From: Streptomyces noursei
GTDB taxonomy: Bacteria > Actinomycetota > Actinomycetes > Streptomycetales > Streptomycetaceae
DNA length: 41,163 bases
Assembly (NCBI RefSeq): GCF_001646665.1
Contig: NZ_LWBU01000366.1
Span: 1 to 41,163, forward strand
Reading direction: 5' to 3'
In this document: one piece after another, positions 16,002 through 27,667 of the stretch
How positions within the stretch are numbered: position 1 is the first letter of the stretch
Layout of the letters: every line of letters begins with the position of its first letter
Program-made: the position numbers and the translations under genes
Notes under the pieces: model-generated
The model's database searches: none
What the model saw: the letters and a program-made list of their open reading frames with translations, nothing else
Told to the model about the DNA's origin: nothing

Positions 16002-17513
16002 ATGGCAGAGAATCCCACTCCCGCAGGCCGGCCGGTGCAGCGGCTCAAGGCGAACTCCGTCGGGCTCGTCGGCGTCGTCTTCATGGCCGTCGCCACCGCC
16101 GCGCCGATCACCGCGATGACCGGCAACCTCCCCATCGCCGTCGGCTTCGGCAACGGCACCGGCGCCCCGGCCGGCTACCTCTTCGCGACGCTCGTCCTCA
16201 CCGTCTTCTCCGTCGGCTACGTCGCCATGGCGAAACGCATCACCGCGGCCGGCGCCTTCTACGGCTACATCTCCCATGGCCTCGGCCGCATCGCGGGCAT
16301 GGCCTCCGGCATGCTGGCGGTCCTCGCCTACATCGTGTTCGAGGCGTCCATCGTCGGTGTCTTCGCCTATTTCACGCGGACGACCGTCGCCGACCAGCTG
16401 GGCGTGGACCTGCCGTGGATCGTGTACGCGGCCGCCATGCTGGCCGTCACCGCCGTCCTCGCGCACTTCGACATCAACCTCACCGCCAAGGCGCTCGGCG
16501 TGATGCTCGTCGCCGAGGTCGCCGTGCTGTTCGCCGTCGCCACGGCCGTGCTGCTGAACGGCGGCGGCCCGGACGGCATACCGCTCGAACCGGTCAACCC
16601 CGCCAACGCCTTCACGGGCGCCTCCGCGGGGCTGGGCCTGTTCTTCGCCTTCTGGTCCTGGGTGGGCTTCGAGTCGACCGCGATGTACGGCGAGGAGTCG
16701 CGCGACCCCAAGCGCGTCATCCCGCGCGCCACGCTCGTCTCCGTCGTGGGGGTCGGCCTCTTCTACATCTACGTCTCGTGGATGACCATCGCCGGCAACG
16801 GCCTCGACGGCGCCGTGGAGGTCTCCGCCTCCGCGAGCCCGCTCGACCTGTTCTTCGACCCGACCCGGACGTACCTCGGCGCCTGGGCCGTCGACGCCTT
16901 CCAGTGGCTGCTGCTCACCGGCTCCTTCGCCTGCGGCATGGCCTTCCACCAGTGCGCCTCCCGCTACCTGTACGCCATCGGCCGGGAGGGCTTCCTGCAC
17001 CCGGCGCTCGGCCGGACGCACACCCGGCACGGCTCGCCGTACATCGCCTCCTACGTGCAGAGCGCCATCGCCGTCGCCCTCGTCGGCGCCTTCTGGCTCA
17101 CCGGCCAGGACCCGTACATCCACCTCTACACGCTGCTGGCGATCCTCGGCACGATGGCGATCCTCATCGTCCAGACGCTCTGCTCGTTCGCCGTCATCGG
17201 CTACTTCCGCAGGAACCACCCCGAGGACCGGCACTGGTTCCGCACCCTCACCGCACCCCTGCTCGGCGGGATCGGCATGACCGCCGTCGTCGTCCTGCTG
17301 GTGCTCAACATGGAGACCGCCGCGGGCCTCGCCGCCGACTCCCTCTTCTTCGCCCTCATCCCGTGGATCGTCGGAGCCGTCTTCCTCGGGGGTCTGGGCC
17401 TGGGCCTCTACCTGAAGGCCCGGCGGCCCGAACGGTACGAGATCATCGGCCGGATCGTCCTCGAGGACGCGGCCGAGCGCGCAGACGAAGACCACCAGCC
17501 CGCGACCGTGTGA
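16002..17513 (+). CDS. APC-superfamily amino acid/polyamine permease
   Basis: 503 aa with about 12 membrane helices. The N-terminus has the APC pattern LKANSVGLVGVVFMAVATAA then PITAMTGNLP; the family signature YGEESRDPKRVIPRATLVS sits after helix six. Import of an amino acid or a polyamine such as putrescine is likely; the adjacent amine oxidase argues for an amine. The ATG at 16002 has GGAGGA about 12 bases upstream, a little far. Eleven bases separate it from the amine oxidase gene, so they are one operon. Confidence 0.9.
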   Translation: MAENPTPAGRPVQRLKANSVGLVGVVFMAVATAAPITAMTGNLPIAVGFGNGTGAPAGYLFATLVLTVFSVGYVAMAKRITAAGAFYGYISHGLGRIAGMASGMLAVLAYIVFEASIVGVFAYFTRTTVADQLGVDLPWIVYAAAMLAVTAVLAHFDINLTAKALGVMLVAEVAVLFAVATAVLLNGGGPDGIPLEPVNPANAFTGASAGLGLFFAFWSWVGFESTAMYGEESRDPKRVIPRATLVSVVGVGLFYIYVSWMTIAGNGLDGAVEVSASASPLDLFFDPTRTYLGAWAVDAFQWLLLTGSFACGMAFHQCASRYLYAIGREGFLHPALGRTHTRHGSPYIASYVQSAIAVALVGAFWLTGQDPYIHLYTLLAILGTMAILIVQTLCSFAVIGYFRRNHPEDRHWFRTLTAPLLGGIGMTAVVVLLVLNMETAAGLAADSLFFALIPWIVGAVFLGGLGLGLYLKARRPERYEIIGRIVLEDAAERADEDHQPATV

Positions 17514-17524
17514 GGAGCAGACCC

Positions 17525-19135
17525 ATGCCCCGTACGCCCCTGATGCGCGCCCTGCGCGACATCGCCGCCCACCGCGCCGCCGCCGACCGGCTCGGCATGC
17601 CCGTCGCCGCCGTCCGGGAATCCACCCGCCGCGACCTGCTCCGCCGCGCCGCCGCCCTCGGTCTCGCCGCCGGAGCCGGCACGGCGGTGGCGGCCCGCCC
17701 GGCGAAGGCGCACGCCGCGACCGCCCCGCGCGTCGCCGTCGTCGGCGCCGGGATCGCCGGCCTGACCGCCGCCCTCACCCTGAAGGACGCGGGCCTGAAC
17801 TGCACCCTGTACGAGGCGAACCCGACCCGGGTCGGCGGCCGGATGTGGACGCAGCGCGACCACTGGGCGTACGGACAGACCTCCGAGATCGGCGGTGAGC
17901 TGATCGACACCAGCCACAAGAAGATCCTGGAACTGTGCCGCCGCTTCGGCCTGCCCGTCGAGGACTTCCTCGGCGGCGGCCCCACCGGCGCCGAGGAGGT
18001 CCTCTGGTTCGGCGGCACCTACTACCCGCGCCACCAGGCCGACGAGGACTTCAAGGCCGTCTTCCAGCAGCTCCACCGGGACCTTCAGGAAGCCGGCGAG
18101 GTGAAGTGGAACCAGAGCACGCCCCACGGCACCGCCCTGGACACCATGTCGATATACGAGTGGATCGAGAGCCGGGTCCCCGGCGGACACTCCTCACCCC
18201 TCGGGCAGTTCATCGACGTCGCGTACAACGTCGAGTACGGGGCCGACACCACCGAGCAGTCGTCGCTCGCCCTGGTCCTGCTGATGGGCTACCAGACCAA
18301 TCCGGGCCACTTCAACGTCTGGGGCCAGTCCAACGAGCGCTACCACATCACCGGCGGCAACGATCAACTGCCGAACGCCATCGCCGGGTCACTGCCCCCC
18401 GGCACGCTCCGCATGGGCTGGTCCCTCACCGCGCTGCGCGCGAACGCCGACGGCACCCAGACGCTCACCTTCACCGAGGGCGGCTCCACCCGCACGGTCA
18501 CCGCCGACCACACCGTGCTGTGCGTCCCGCTGCCCGTCCTCCAGCGGCTCGACCTCGGCCGGGCGGGCTTCGACCCGCTCATGAGGAACCTGCTGCGCGA
18601 CGCGCGCATGGGTCACTGCACCAAGCTCAACCTGCAGTGCGGCACCCGCCCCTGGCGCGGCACCGGCCCCTGGCCGGGCGTCTCGGCCGGCGACTGCTTC
18701 ACCGACACCGACGTCCAGCAGACCTGGGACACCACCAAGATCCAGCCGGGCACCGGCGGCATCCTCATCCAGTACAACGGCGGCACCCTCGCCAGGAACC
18801 TCGCCCCCGCCGGGCCGTTCGCCACCGAGTCCGACCCGTACGTCCGCGACCTCGCCGCCCGCCGGCTGCGCGGCGTCGACGCGTTCTTCCCCGGCACCTC
18901 CCGGGCGTTCACCGGCCGCGCCCAGCTGTCCGCCTGGCACCTCGACCCGCACACGCTCGGCGCGTACTCGATGTGGCCGGTCGGCTACCTGCACCGGTAC
19001 GCCGGCTACGAGGGCACCGCCCAGGGCAACGTCCACATCGGCGGCGAGCACTGCTCCTACGACTTCCAGGGCTTCATGGAGGGCGGCGCGACCGAAGGGG
19101 AGCGCGCCGCCCGGGAGGTGATCGCCGCCTGTTAG
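17525..19135 (+). CDS. Exported flavin amine oxidase (Tat substrate)
   Basis: 536 aa. A twin-arginine signal lies unusually far in: TRRDLLRRAAALGLAAGAG with RR at 35-36 and a likely cut after AKAHA near 64. The FAD site follows as VVGAGIAGLTAAL (Gly 74, 76, 79), then the GG doublet RVGGRMWT, and at the C-terminus HIGGEHCSYDFQGFMEGG, which holds the flavin in monoamine and putrescine oxidases. It should oxidise an amine to an aldehyde with release of ammonia and peroxide, on the outer face of the membrane after folding with FAD. Start: ATG with GAGGAG six bases upstream. Operon with the permease. Confidence 0.92.
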   Translation: MPRTPLMRALRDIAAHRAAADRLGMPVAAVRESTRRDLLRRAAALGLAAGAGTAVAARPAKAHAATAPRVAVVGAGIAGLTAALTLKDAGLNCTLYEANPTRVGGRMWTQRDHWAYGQTSEIGGELIDTSHKKILELCRRFGLPVEDFLGGGPTGAEEVLWFGGTYYPRHQADEDFKAVFQQLHRDLQEAGEVKWNQSTPHGTALDTMSIYEWIESRVPGGHSSPLGQFIDVAYNVEYGADTTEQSSLALVLLMGYQTNPGHFNVWGQSNERYHITGGNDQLPNAIAGSLPPGTLRMGWSLTALRANADGTQTLTFTEGGSTRTVTADHTVLCVPLPVLQRLDLGRAGFDPLMRNLLRDARMGHCTKLNLQCGTRPWRGTGPWPGVSAGDCFTDTDVQQTWDTTKIQPGTGGILIQYNGGTLARNLAPAGPFATESDPYVRDLAARRLRGVDAFFPGTSRAFTGRAQLSAWHLDPHTLGAYSMWPVGYLHRYAGYEGTAQGNVHIGGEHCSYDFQGFMEGGATEGERAAREVIAAC

Positions 19136-19151
19136 CCGGCCGGAACGGCGC

Positions 19152-20957
19152 TCAGCCGCCGTACGCGCCCGAGGCGGTCAGCCGCAGTGCCGTGTCGATC
19201 AGCGGCACGTGGCTGAACGCCTGCGGGAAGTTGCCGACCTGGCGCTGCAGGCGCGGATCCCACTCCTCCGCCAGCAGCCCCAGGTCGTTGCGGAGCCCCA
19301 GCAGCTTCTCGAAGAGCTTGCGCGCCTCGTCGACCCGGCCGATCATCGCCAGGTCGTCCGCCATCCAGAACGAACAGGCCAGGAACGCGCCCTCGTCACC
19401 GGGCAGGCCGTCCACGCCCTCGTCCGCGCCCTCGGTGGGGTAGCGGAGGATGAAGCCGTCCTCCGTGGACAGCTCCCGCTGGATCGCCTCGATGGTGCCG
19501 ATGACCCGCTTGTCGTCCGGCGGCAGGAAGCCCACCTGCGGGATCAGCAGCAGCGAGGCGTCCAGTTCCTTGGAGCCGTACGACTGCGTGAAGGTGTTGC
19601 GCTCCGGGTCGTAGCCCTTCTCGCACACGTCCCGGTGGATGGTGTCGCGCAGCTCGGTCCACTTGTCCAGCGGGCCGTCCGCGTCCCCGGACTCGATCAG
19701 CTTGATCGTGCGGTCCACCGCGACCCAGGCCATCACCTTGGAGTGCACGAAGTGGCGGCGCGGGCCGCGCACCTCCCAGATGCCCTCGTCGGGCTGGTCC
19801 CAGTGGTCCTCCAGGTACCGGATCAGCTTCAGCTGGAGCAGCGAGGCGTAGTCGTTGCGGGACAGCCCCGTCATGTGCGCCAGGTGCAGGGCCTCGGTGA
19901 CCTCGCCGTACACGTCCAGCTGGAGCTGGTTGGCGGCGCCGTTGCCGACCCGGACCGGGGCGGAGTTCTCGTACCCCGGCAGCCAGTCCAGCTCGGCCTC
20001 GCCGAGCTCCCGCTCACCGGCGATGCCGTACATGATCTGGAGGTTCTCCGGGTCGCCGGCGACCGCGCGCAGCAGCCACTCGCGCCAGGCGCGGGCCTCC
20101 TCGCGGTAGCCGGTGCGCAGCAGCGAGGAGAGGGTGATCGCCGCGTCGCGCAGCCAGGTGTAGCGGTAGTCCCAGTTCCGCACGCCGCCGATGTCCTCGG
20201 GCAGGGAGGTGGTGGGCGCGGCGACGATGCCGCCCGTGGGGGCGTACGTCAGCGCCTTCAGCGTGATCAGGGAGCGGACCACGGCCTCCCGGTACGGGCC
20301 CCGGTAGGTGCAGTGCTCGACCCACTCGCGCCAGAACTCGGAGGTGGCCTCCAGGGCGCCCAGCGGGTCCGCCAGCGGCGGCGGCGCGTGGTGCGAGGGC
20401 TGCCAGCTGATGGTGAAGGCGACCCGGTCGCCCTCCTTGACGGTGAAGTCCGAGTACGTCGTCAGGTCCTCGCCGTGCGTCTCGACCTCGGTGTCCAGCC
20501 AGATGGAGTCCGGGCCGGCCACCGCGACGGTCCGGCCGTCGACCTGGTGCACCCAGGGCACCACGCGGCCGTAGGAGAACCGCATCCGCAGCGCGGACCG
20601 CATCCGCACCCGGCCCTTGACGCCCTCCACGATCCGCACCAGCTGCGGGGCGCCGTCACGCGGCGGCATGAAGTCGGTCACGCGCACCGTGCCCCGGCCG
20701 GGCGTGTCCCACTCCGATTCCAGGATCAGCGAGTCACCGACGTACCGGCGCCGGTCGGCCACGGGCGGCTCGGCCTCGTCGGCGTGCGCCGGCCCGATCC
20801 GCCAGAAACCGTGTTCCTCGGTCCCGAGGAGTCCTGCGAAGACGGCGTGCGAATCGAAGCGGGGCAGGCACAGCCAGTCGGCCGTGCCGTCCCGGCAGAC
20901 CAGGGCGGCGGTCTGCATGTCTCCGATGAGTGCGTAGTCCTCGATGCGCCCGGCCAC
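19152..20957 (-). CDS. Glycoside hydrolase family 15 protein
   Basis: 601 aa, the usual size for actinobacterial GH15 enzymes (glucoamylase or trehalase type). The N-terminal beta domain starts RIEDYALIGDMQTAALV then DWLCLPRFDS; the (alpha/alpha)6 barrel has the GGVRNWDYRYTWLRDAA block near residue 265, typical of GH15, and the likely catalytic Glu region LGLLAEEWDP near 563. Cytosolic, with no signal peptide. A mycobacterial relative is a trehalase, so trehalose or an alpha-glucan is a plausible substrate. The GTG at 20957 has GGAG seven bases upstream; the frame continues upstream but without similarity. Convergent with the amine oxidase, 16 bp apart. Confidence 0.92.
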   Translation of the reverse strand: MAGRIEDYALIGDMQTAALVCRDGTADWLCLPRFDSHAVFAGLLGTEEHGFWRIGPAHADEAEPPVADRRRYVGDSLILESEWDTPGRGTVRVTDFMPPRDGAPQLVRIVEGVKGRVRMRSALRMRFSYGRVVPWVHQVDGRTVAVAGPDSIWLDTEVETHGEDLTTYSDFTVKEGDRVAFTISWQPSHHAPPPLADPLGALEATSEFWREWVEHCTYRGPYREAVVRSLITLKALTYAPTGGIVAAPTTSLPEDIGGVRNWDYRYTWLRDAAITLSSLLRTGYREEARAWREWLLRAVAGDPENLQIMYGIAGERELGEAELDWLPGYENSAPVRVGNGAANQLQLDVYGEVTEALHLAHMTGLSRNDYASLLQLKLIRYLEDHWDQPDEGIWEVRGPRRHFVHSKVMAWVAVDRTIKLIESGDADGPLDKWTELRDTIHRDVCEKGYDPERNTFTQSYGSKELDASLLLIPQVGFLPPDDKRVIGTIEAIQRELSTEDGFILRYPTEGADEGVDGLPGDEGAFLACSFWMADDLAMIGRVDEARKLFEKLLGLRNDLGLLAEEWDPRLQRQVGNFPQAFSHVPLIDTALRLTASGAYGG

Positions 20958-21451
20958 GTGCAATCTCCAGTCGAACGGCAACGTTCGCCCCCGTGGGGCG
21001 CTTACTGGGGTCAAGGTCAAGGATCGCCGACGAGCGGATGTTCCCGTTTTTCGGGCGGGGGTGGTGCCGTTGTGGGGGCCCGGCTCGGCAGCGGATGTCC
21101 GAGCAGGATACGACGCCCCCCGGCCCTCCGTGTGATCGTCCTGGTAGAGCTGTTGAGCAGAACGAGTGACCCTCCTCTCCTCACCCGAAACCCCCGGCCC
21201 ATGCGTGTGCCCGGGGTGTCCGCGCGTGCGCGCTCCGTGCACCCGCCGGGCGGCGGGGCGCGCCACGGCCGGGAGCGTGTGCGGCCGGAAGCGGCGGCCC
21301 CGGGTCGCTGATACCCTGGTAGCCCGTGGACCGGTGGGCGCCGCACCTCGAATCGGCGGCCCCCGAACCGCAGCGACGGCACCCCCGGAACCCTCCGGAC
21401 GGACGCCGGAACGCACCTCCAGAACGCGACCACGGGAGCCCCCTCTTGGCC
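20958..21451. promoter_or_regulatory. 494-bp divergent region between GH15 and pyrG
   Basis: No gene is supported here. TATCCT on the minus strand (21105-21110) is a -10 candidate for the GH15 gene, about 140 bases from its start. TACCCT (21312-21317) is a -10 candidate for pyrG, giving a leader of about 125 bases. No good -35 boxes. A tandem GGTCAAGGTCAAGG is at about 21008-21021. I saw no run of pyrimidines or attenuator hairpin like the pyrG leader of Bacillus. Confidence 0.45.
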
Positions 21452-23101
<1,650 letters not shown>

Positions 23102-23120
23102 CGCGCTAGCGATACGGTTG

Positions 23121-23160
23121 ACCGGGGTACGGGCCTGATCAGGGCTTGTGCCCCGGTTTT
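23121..23160 (+). terminator. Terminator or attenuator between pyrG and NUDIX gene
   Basis: ACCGGGG (23121-23127) pairs with CCCCGGT (23151-23157), and most of the bases between pair too, ending at a GATCA loop; TTTT follows. It has an almost continuous 16-pair stem and the only clear T tract after a stem outside the rrn region. Only 33 bases remain before the NUDIX start, so it either ends pyrG or attenuates read-through. Confidence 0.7.
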
Positions 23161-23193
23161 CTGTGTACGTGGTGTACGAGGGAGGACGTCTTC

Positions 23194-23820
23194 ATGACCA
23201 TCAAGGACACGCCCGAGGAGTGGCAGGTCACCGCGACCACCGTGCCGTTCCGGGGCAACAAGACGAGTGTCCGCACCGACGACGTGGTCATGCCGGACGG
23301 GACCGTCGTGCGCCGCGACTACCAGGTCCACCCCGGCTCGGTCGCGGTCCTGGCCCTCGACGACGAGGACCGGGTCCTGGTGCTGCGCCAGTACCGCCAC
23401 CCGGTGCGGCACAAACTGTGGGAGATCCCGGCCGGCCTGCTGGACGTGCCCGGCGAGAACCCGCTGAACGCGGCGGTGCGCGAGCTGTACGAGGAGGCGC
23501 ACGTCAAGGCGGAGACGTGGCACGTCCTCACGGACGTGTACACCACGCCCGGCGGCTGCGACGAGGCCGTACGGGTCTTCCTGGCGCGCGGGCTGTCGGC
23601 GGCGGAGGGCGAGCGCTTCGAGGTCGCCGAGGAGGAGGCCGACATGGAACTGGCCCGGGTGCCGCTCGACGAGCTGGCGCGGGGGGTCCTGGCGGGCGAG
23701 CTGCACAACACCTGCCTGGTGGTGGGTGTCCTGTCGGTCCTCGCCGCGCGGGCGGGCGACGGCCTCGACGCCCTCCGGCCGGCCGAGGCGCCCTGGCCGG
23801 CCCGCCCGTTCGAGGCGTAG
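23194..23820 (+). CDS. NUDIX hydrolase, ADP-ribose pyrophosphatase-like
   Basis: 208 aa. The NUDIX core is near residues 45-165, with the box region AGLLDVPGENPLNAAVREL then YEEAHV near 86-110; the catalytic RE..EE residues are intact, while the late Gly is His. The pattern, size and position after pyrG match the ADP-ribose pyrophosphatase group (M. tuberculosis Rv1700, from memory), which splits ADP-ribose into AMP and ribose phosphate. ATG at 23194 with GAGGGAGGA seven bases upstream, a strong site. It may work on ADP-ribose released by the glycohydrolase encoded at 33 kb. Confidence 0.9.
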   Translation: MTIKDTPEEWQVTATTVPFRGNKTSVRTDDVVMPDGTVVRRDYQVHPGSVAVLALDDEDRVLVLRQYRHPVRHKLWEIPAGLLDVPGENPLNAAVRELYEEAHVKAETWHVLTDVYTTPGGCDEAVRVFLARGLSAAEGERFEVAEEEADMELARVPLDELARGVLAGELHNTCLVVGVLSVLAARAGDGLDALRPAEAPWPARPFEA

Positions 23821-23852
23821 GGACGCGGAAGGCCCCGGCGGGTGCGCCGGGT

Positions 23853-23882
23853 GGGCCGTTCGGACAGGGATCCGAACGGCCC
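23853..23882 (+). terminator. Terminator after the NUDIX gene
   Basis: Perfect 12-bp stem GGGCCGTTCGGA/TCCGAACGGCCC with a six-base loop. No T tract. A second small inverted repeat CGATCGG/CCGATCG (23893-23899 with 23905-23911) follows and could be an operator for the next gene. Confidence 0.7.
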
Positions 23883-24026
23883 GGCGGTGTGACGATCGGT
23901 TGATCCGATCGGGGGACTCGTCCGCCGTGCTCGGCCGGGCGGGGCACGGTGGCTGAACTACGCTCGGATCGCCCGTCTGGGGACCCGGCGGGATCAGCAC
24001 GTGCGCAGCGGACGGGAGCGTGGCCC

Positions 24027-26084
24027 GTGACGGATCAGGCGGTGGACTTCGGCGGCGCGGGCGGTGCGGACCGGTCCGGTGCGCGGCCCGGGGGCCGTCG
24101 GTTCTACGGGCGGGCGCGCGAGCTCAAGGAGCTGCGGGCCGACATCGCCCGCGCCGGGCTCGACACCCTGGCCGGGCGGCCCTCCCCCCGTGCCCGGGTG
24201 CTGCTCGTCGCCGGGCGGCCCGGCAGCGGCCGCACCGCGCTCGCCGAGGAACTCGTCGGCGACCTCGCCCGGGGCTACCGCGACGGCGTCCTGCGCGCCC
24301 GCCTCACCGAGCCCGGCGGGGAGCCGGTGCCGGTCGAGCGCGCCGCCCGCGGCCTGCTCGACCGCCTCGGCGTCCCCGCACCCGCCGGCGCGGCGGAGGA
24401 CGAGCTGACCCAGCTGCTGCGGGAGGCCTGCGCCGAGCGCCGCGTCCTGCTCCTGCTGGACGACGCCGCGGGCGCCGAGCAGGTCGACGCGCTGCTCCCC
24501 GACAACCCCGACTGCCTGGTCGTGGCCGTCGCACAGGGCCCGCTCACCGGCATCCCCGGCGTACGGCCGTGCACGGTCGGCGGGCTGGACGCCAAGTCCG
24601 CCATCGAACTGCTCGACGGCTACACCGGCTCGGTGCGCATCACCGTCGACCCGCAGGCCGCCGAGACGCTCACCGAGCTGTGCGGCGGCCAGCCCGCCGC
24701 ACTCGTGCTGGCCGGCGGCTGGCTCGCCGCCCGGCCCATGGCGTCCGTCGCCGACCTGACCAAGCGGCTGCGCGCCCTGACCGACGAGCCCGAGCGCCCG
24801 GTCGCCGCCCGCCCGCTGGCCCGCGCGTTCCGCGTGGCGTACGAGGCGCTGCCCGCCTCCGCCGCCCGCACCCTGCGCCTGCTGGCCCTGGCCCCGGTCG
24901 GCATCGCCGACGCCCACACCGCCTCCGCGCTGGCCGGCTGCTCGGTCTCCGCCGCCCGCTCGGCGCTGGAGGGCTTCGCCGCCGCCGGCTTCCTGCACGA
25001 GGCGGACGACGAGCAGTACGAGGTGCCCGGCTGCCTGATGCCCCTGCTGCGGGAGCTGCTGGAGACCGAGGACCGGCCCGCCGAGGTGCAGCTGGCCCGC
25101 GCGAGGATGCTGGAGCGCACCGTGCGGCTGCTCCACTCCTGCCGCGCGGTCACCGAGCCGGAGGGCTCGCCCGCCCGGCGCAAGCTGGCCGGGCTGCCCC
25201 GGGCGCTGCGCTTCACCGGCCCGGAGGCCGCCGCCGCGTGGCTGCGCAGCCGGCAGCCCGCGCTGCTGGCCGCCGCCCGGGTCGCCGTCGCCGACGGGGA
25301 GCTGGACACCCTCGCCCGCCGCCTGGTCGCCGCCCTCGTCCGGGCGCTCGCCGCGCACCGGGGCGCCGAGAACGCCGCGCCCGAGCTGTACGGGCTGCAC
25401 CAGCTGGTCCTGGACGTCGCGGAGCGGCGGGGGCTGCACCGCGAGCGGGCCGCCGCCCTGCTGAACCTCGCCGACCTGGACGCCCGCACCGGCCGGACCG
25501 CCGACGCGCTGGTCCGCTACCGGGCCGCGCTGGACGCCGGACGGCTGGCGAACGATCCGTACGCGATCAGCCGCGCGATGGAATCCGTAGGCGGTGCCCA
25601 CCAGGAGCTGGGGGACTGGCAGCGGGCCGCCGACTGGTACGGGCGGGCGCTGTCGCAGCGTCTCGCCCGCGACGAGCGGGCCGATCAGGCGCGGCTGTAC
25701 GGCCGGCTCGGTGCCGTCCACAGTTACGAGGGCCGGTACGGCGAGGCGCTGCGGAACTGGCGGGCCGCCGCGGCCGGATATCGCCGCCTCGGCGATCTCG
25801 CGGGCCACGCGCGGGCGTTGAGCGAGGCCGCCCGGGTCCAGGAGTACGCGGGACGGCCGCAGGAGTCGCTGCGCACCTGCGAGGAGGCCGTCGAGTGGGC
25901 CCGCCGGGCCAAGGACGTGCGGCTTCTCGCGGCGCTCCAGCTGCGGCTGGCGGACACGCTGGACCGGCTCGGCGACCCCGCGGCGGCGCGGCTGCACCGG
26001 GCCGCAGCCGACCAGCTGCTGGGAACCGGGCGTTCCACCGCCCAGCCTGCCTGCGAAATCCGCAGCGCTTCAGCCAAAGATTAA
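24027..26084 (+). CDS. NB-ARC-like STAND ATPase with TPR C-terminus
   Basis: 685 aa. Residues about 25-300 resemble the NB-ARC module of AfsR/SARP-type regulators: FYGRARELKELR, a P-loop GRPGSGRT (63-70), a Walker B VLLLLDDAAG near 141, and CGGQPAALVLAGGWLAARP (GxP motif). The usual P-loop Lys is Arg (69). A winged-helix-like linker follows, then from about 470 TPR repeats (AALLNLADLDARTGRTADAL, AHQELGDWQRAADWYGRAL). There is no SARP or other DNA-binding domain, so it is not a direct transcription factor by sequence. GTG at 24027 with GGGAG eight bases upstream. Confidence 0.8.
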   Translation: MTDQAVDFGGAGGADRSGARPGGRRFYGRARELKELRADIARAGLDTLAGRPSPRARVLLVAGRPGSGRTALAEELVGDLARGYRDGVLRARLTEPGGEPVPVERAARGLLDRLGVPAPAGAAEDELTQLLREACAERRVLLLLDDAAGAEQVDALLPDNPDCLVVAVAQGPLTGIPGVRPCTVGGLDAKSAIELLDGYTGSVRITVDPQAAETLTELCGGQPAALVLAGGWLAARPMASVADLTKRLRALTDEPERPVAARPLARAFRVAYEALPASAARTLRLLALAPVGIADAHTASALAGCSVSAARSALEGFAAAGFLHEADDEQYEVPGCLMPLLRELLETEDRPAEVQLARARMLERTVRLLHSCRAVTEPEGSPARRKLAGLPRALRFTGPEAAAAWLRSRQPALLAAARVAVADGELDTLARRLVAALVRALAAHRGAENAAPELYGLHQLVLDVAERRGLHRERAAALLNLADLDARTGRTADALVRYRAALDAGRLANDPYAISRAMESVGGAHQELGDWQRAADWYGRALSQRLARDERADQARLYGRLGAVHSYEGRYGEALRNWRAAAAGYRRLGDLAGHARALSEAARVQEYAGRPQESLRTCEEAVEWARRAKDVRLLAALQLRLADTLDRLGDPAAARLHRAAADQLLGTGRSTAQPACEIRSASAKD

Positions 26085-26140
26085 TGCTTTGCAAGGCTAG
26101 ACAACGGCAGACCCTTCAATAGACTGGGTGAGCCGCGATT

Positions 26141-26150
26141 GACCGCGGTC
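26141..26150 (+). promoter_or_regulatory. Palindrome in the ald upstream region
   Basis: GACCGCGGTC, a perfect 10-bp palindrome 76 bases before the ald start, following TTGA. TAGACT at 26120-26125 is a possible -10 box just upstream. Either could be part of an ald promoter and operator; this is weak. Confidence 0.3.
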
Positions 26151-26226
26151 TATCCCGGTGTGTCCTGTGCATCCGGGTATGTATTGCATTGCCCCCGTAC
26201 CCCCAAAGCCAAGGACCGTGATCGAC

Positions 26227-27342
<1,116 letters not shown>

Positions 27343-27365
27343 CCGTCAACGGTTGCCGTCAACCT

Positions 27366-27412
27366 CACACATCCGGCCGGACCTTGCGCGACGAGGTCCG
27401 GCCGGACGTGTG
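27366..27412 (+). terminator. Terminator after ald
   Basis: A 12-bp perfect core stem CCGGCCGGACCT/AGGTCCGGCCGG (27373-27384 with 27394-27405), extended by a five-base CACAC/GTGTG stem beyond a near-match. No T tract. Confidence 0.8.
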
Positions 27413-27562
27413 TCCGGCCGTCCCTGACGCTCGCTCAAGTCGTCTCGAACGTAACCCTTTAACCGTTTCGCACACCCGGAACACGTGCCGATGGATGGCC
27501 GTGCGCCCTTGACACGGGACTGTTTCTTTGCCGACACATCGGCCCGCGTCCGGGCGATTGTG

Positions 27563-27592
27563 TTGCTGCGGAGCGGTGACACGCCATAGAGT
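27563..27592 (+). promoter_or_regulatory. Promoter of the parA-scpAB operon
   Basis: -35 TTGCTG (27563-27568) and -10 TAGAGT (27587-27592), 18 bases apart. This predicts a leader of about 70 bases that ends in a near-perfect ribosome site AGGAGGT (27651-27657). A TTGACA at 27509-27514 is another -35 candidate but has no partner at the right distance. Confidence 0.5.
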
Positions 27593-27667
27593 CGCAAACC
27601 GTCGGCATGGTGCCACGCTGACCTATCGATAAGTTTCCTGGTCACATCCAAGGAGGTAAGACGACTT

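Noticed and set aside
21008..21021. Tandem GGTCAAGGTCAAGG as an operator
   Set aside because: Two direct copies only, no symmetry and no link to a promoter; kept only as a note in the spacer entry.
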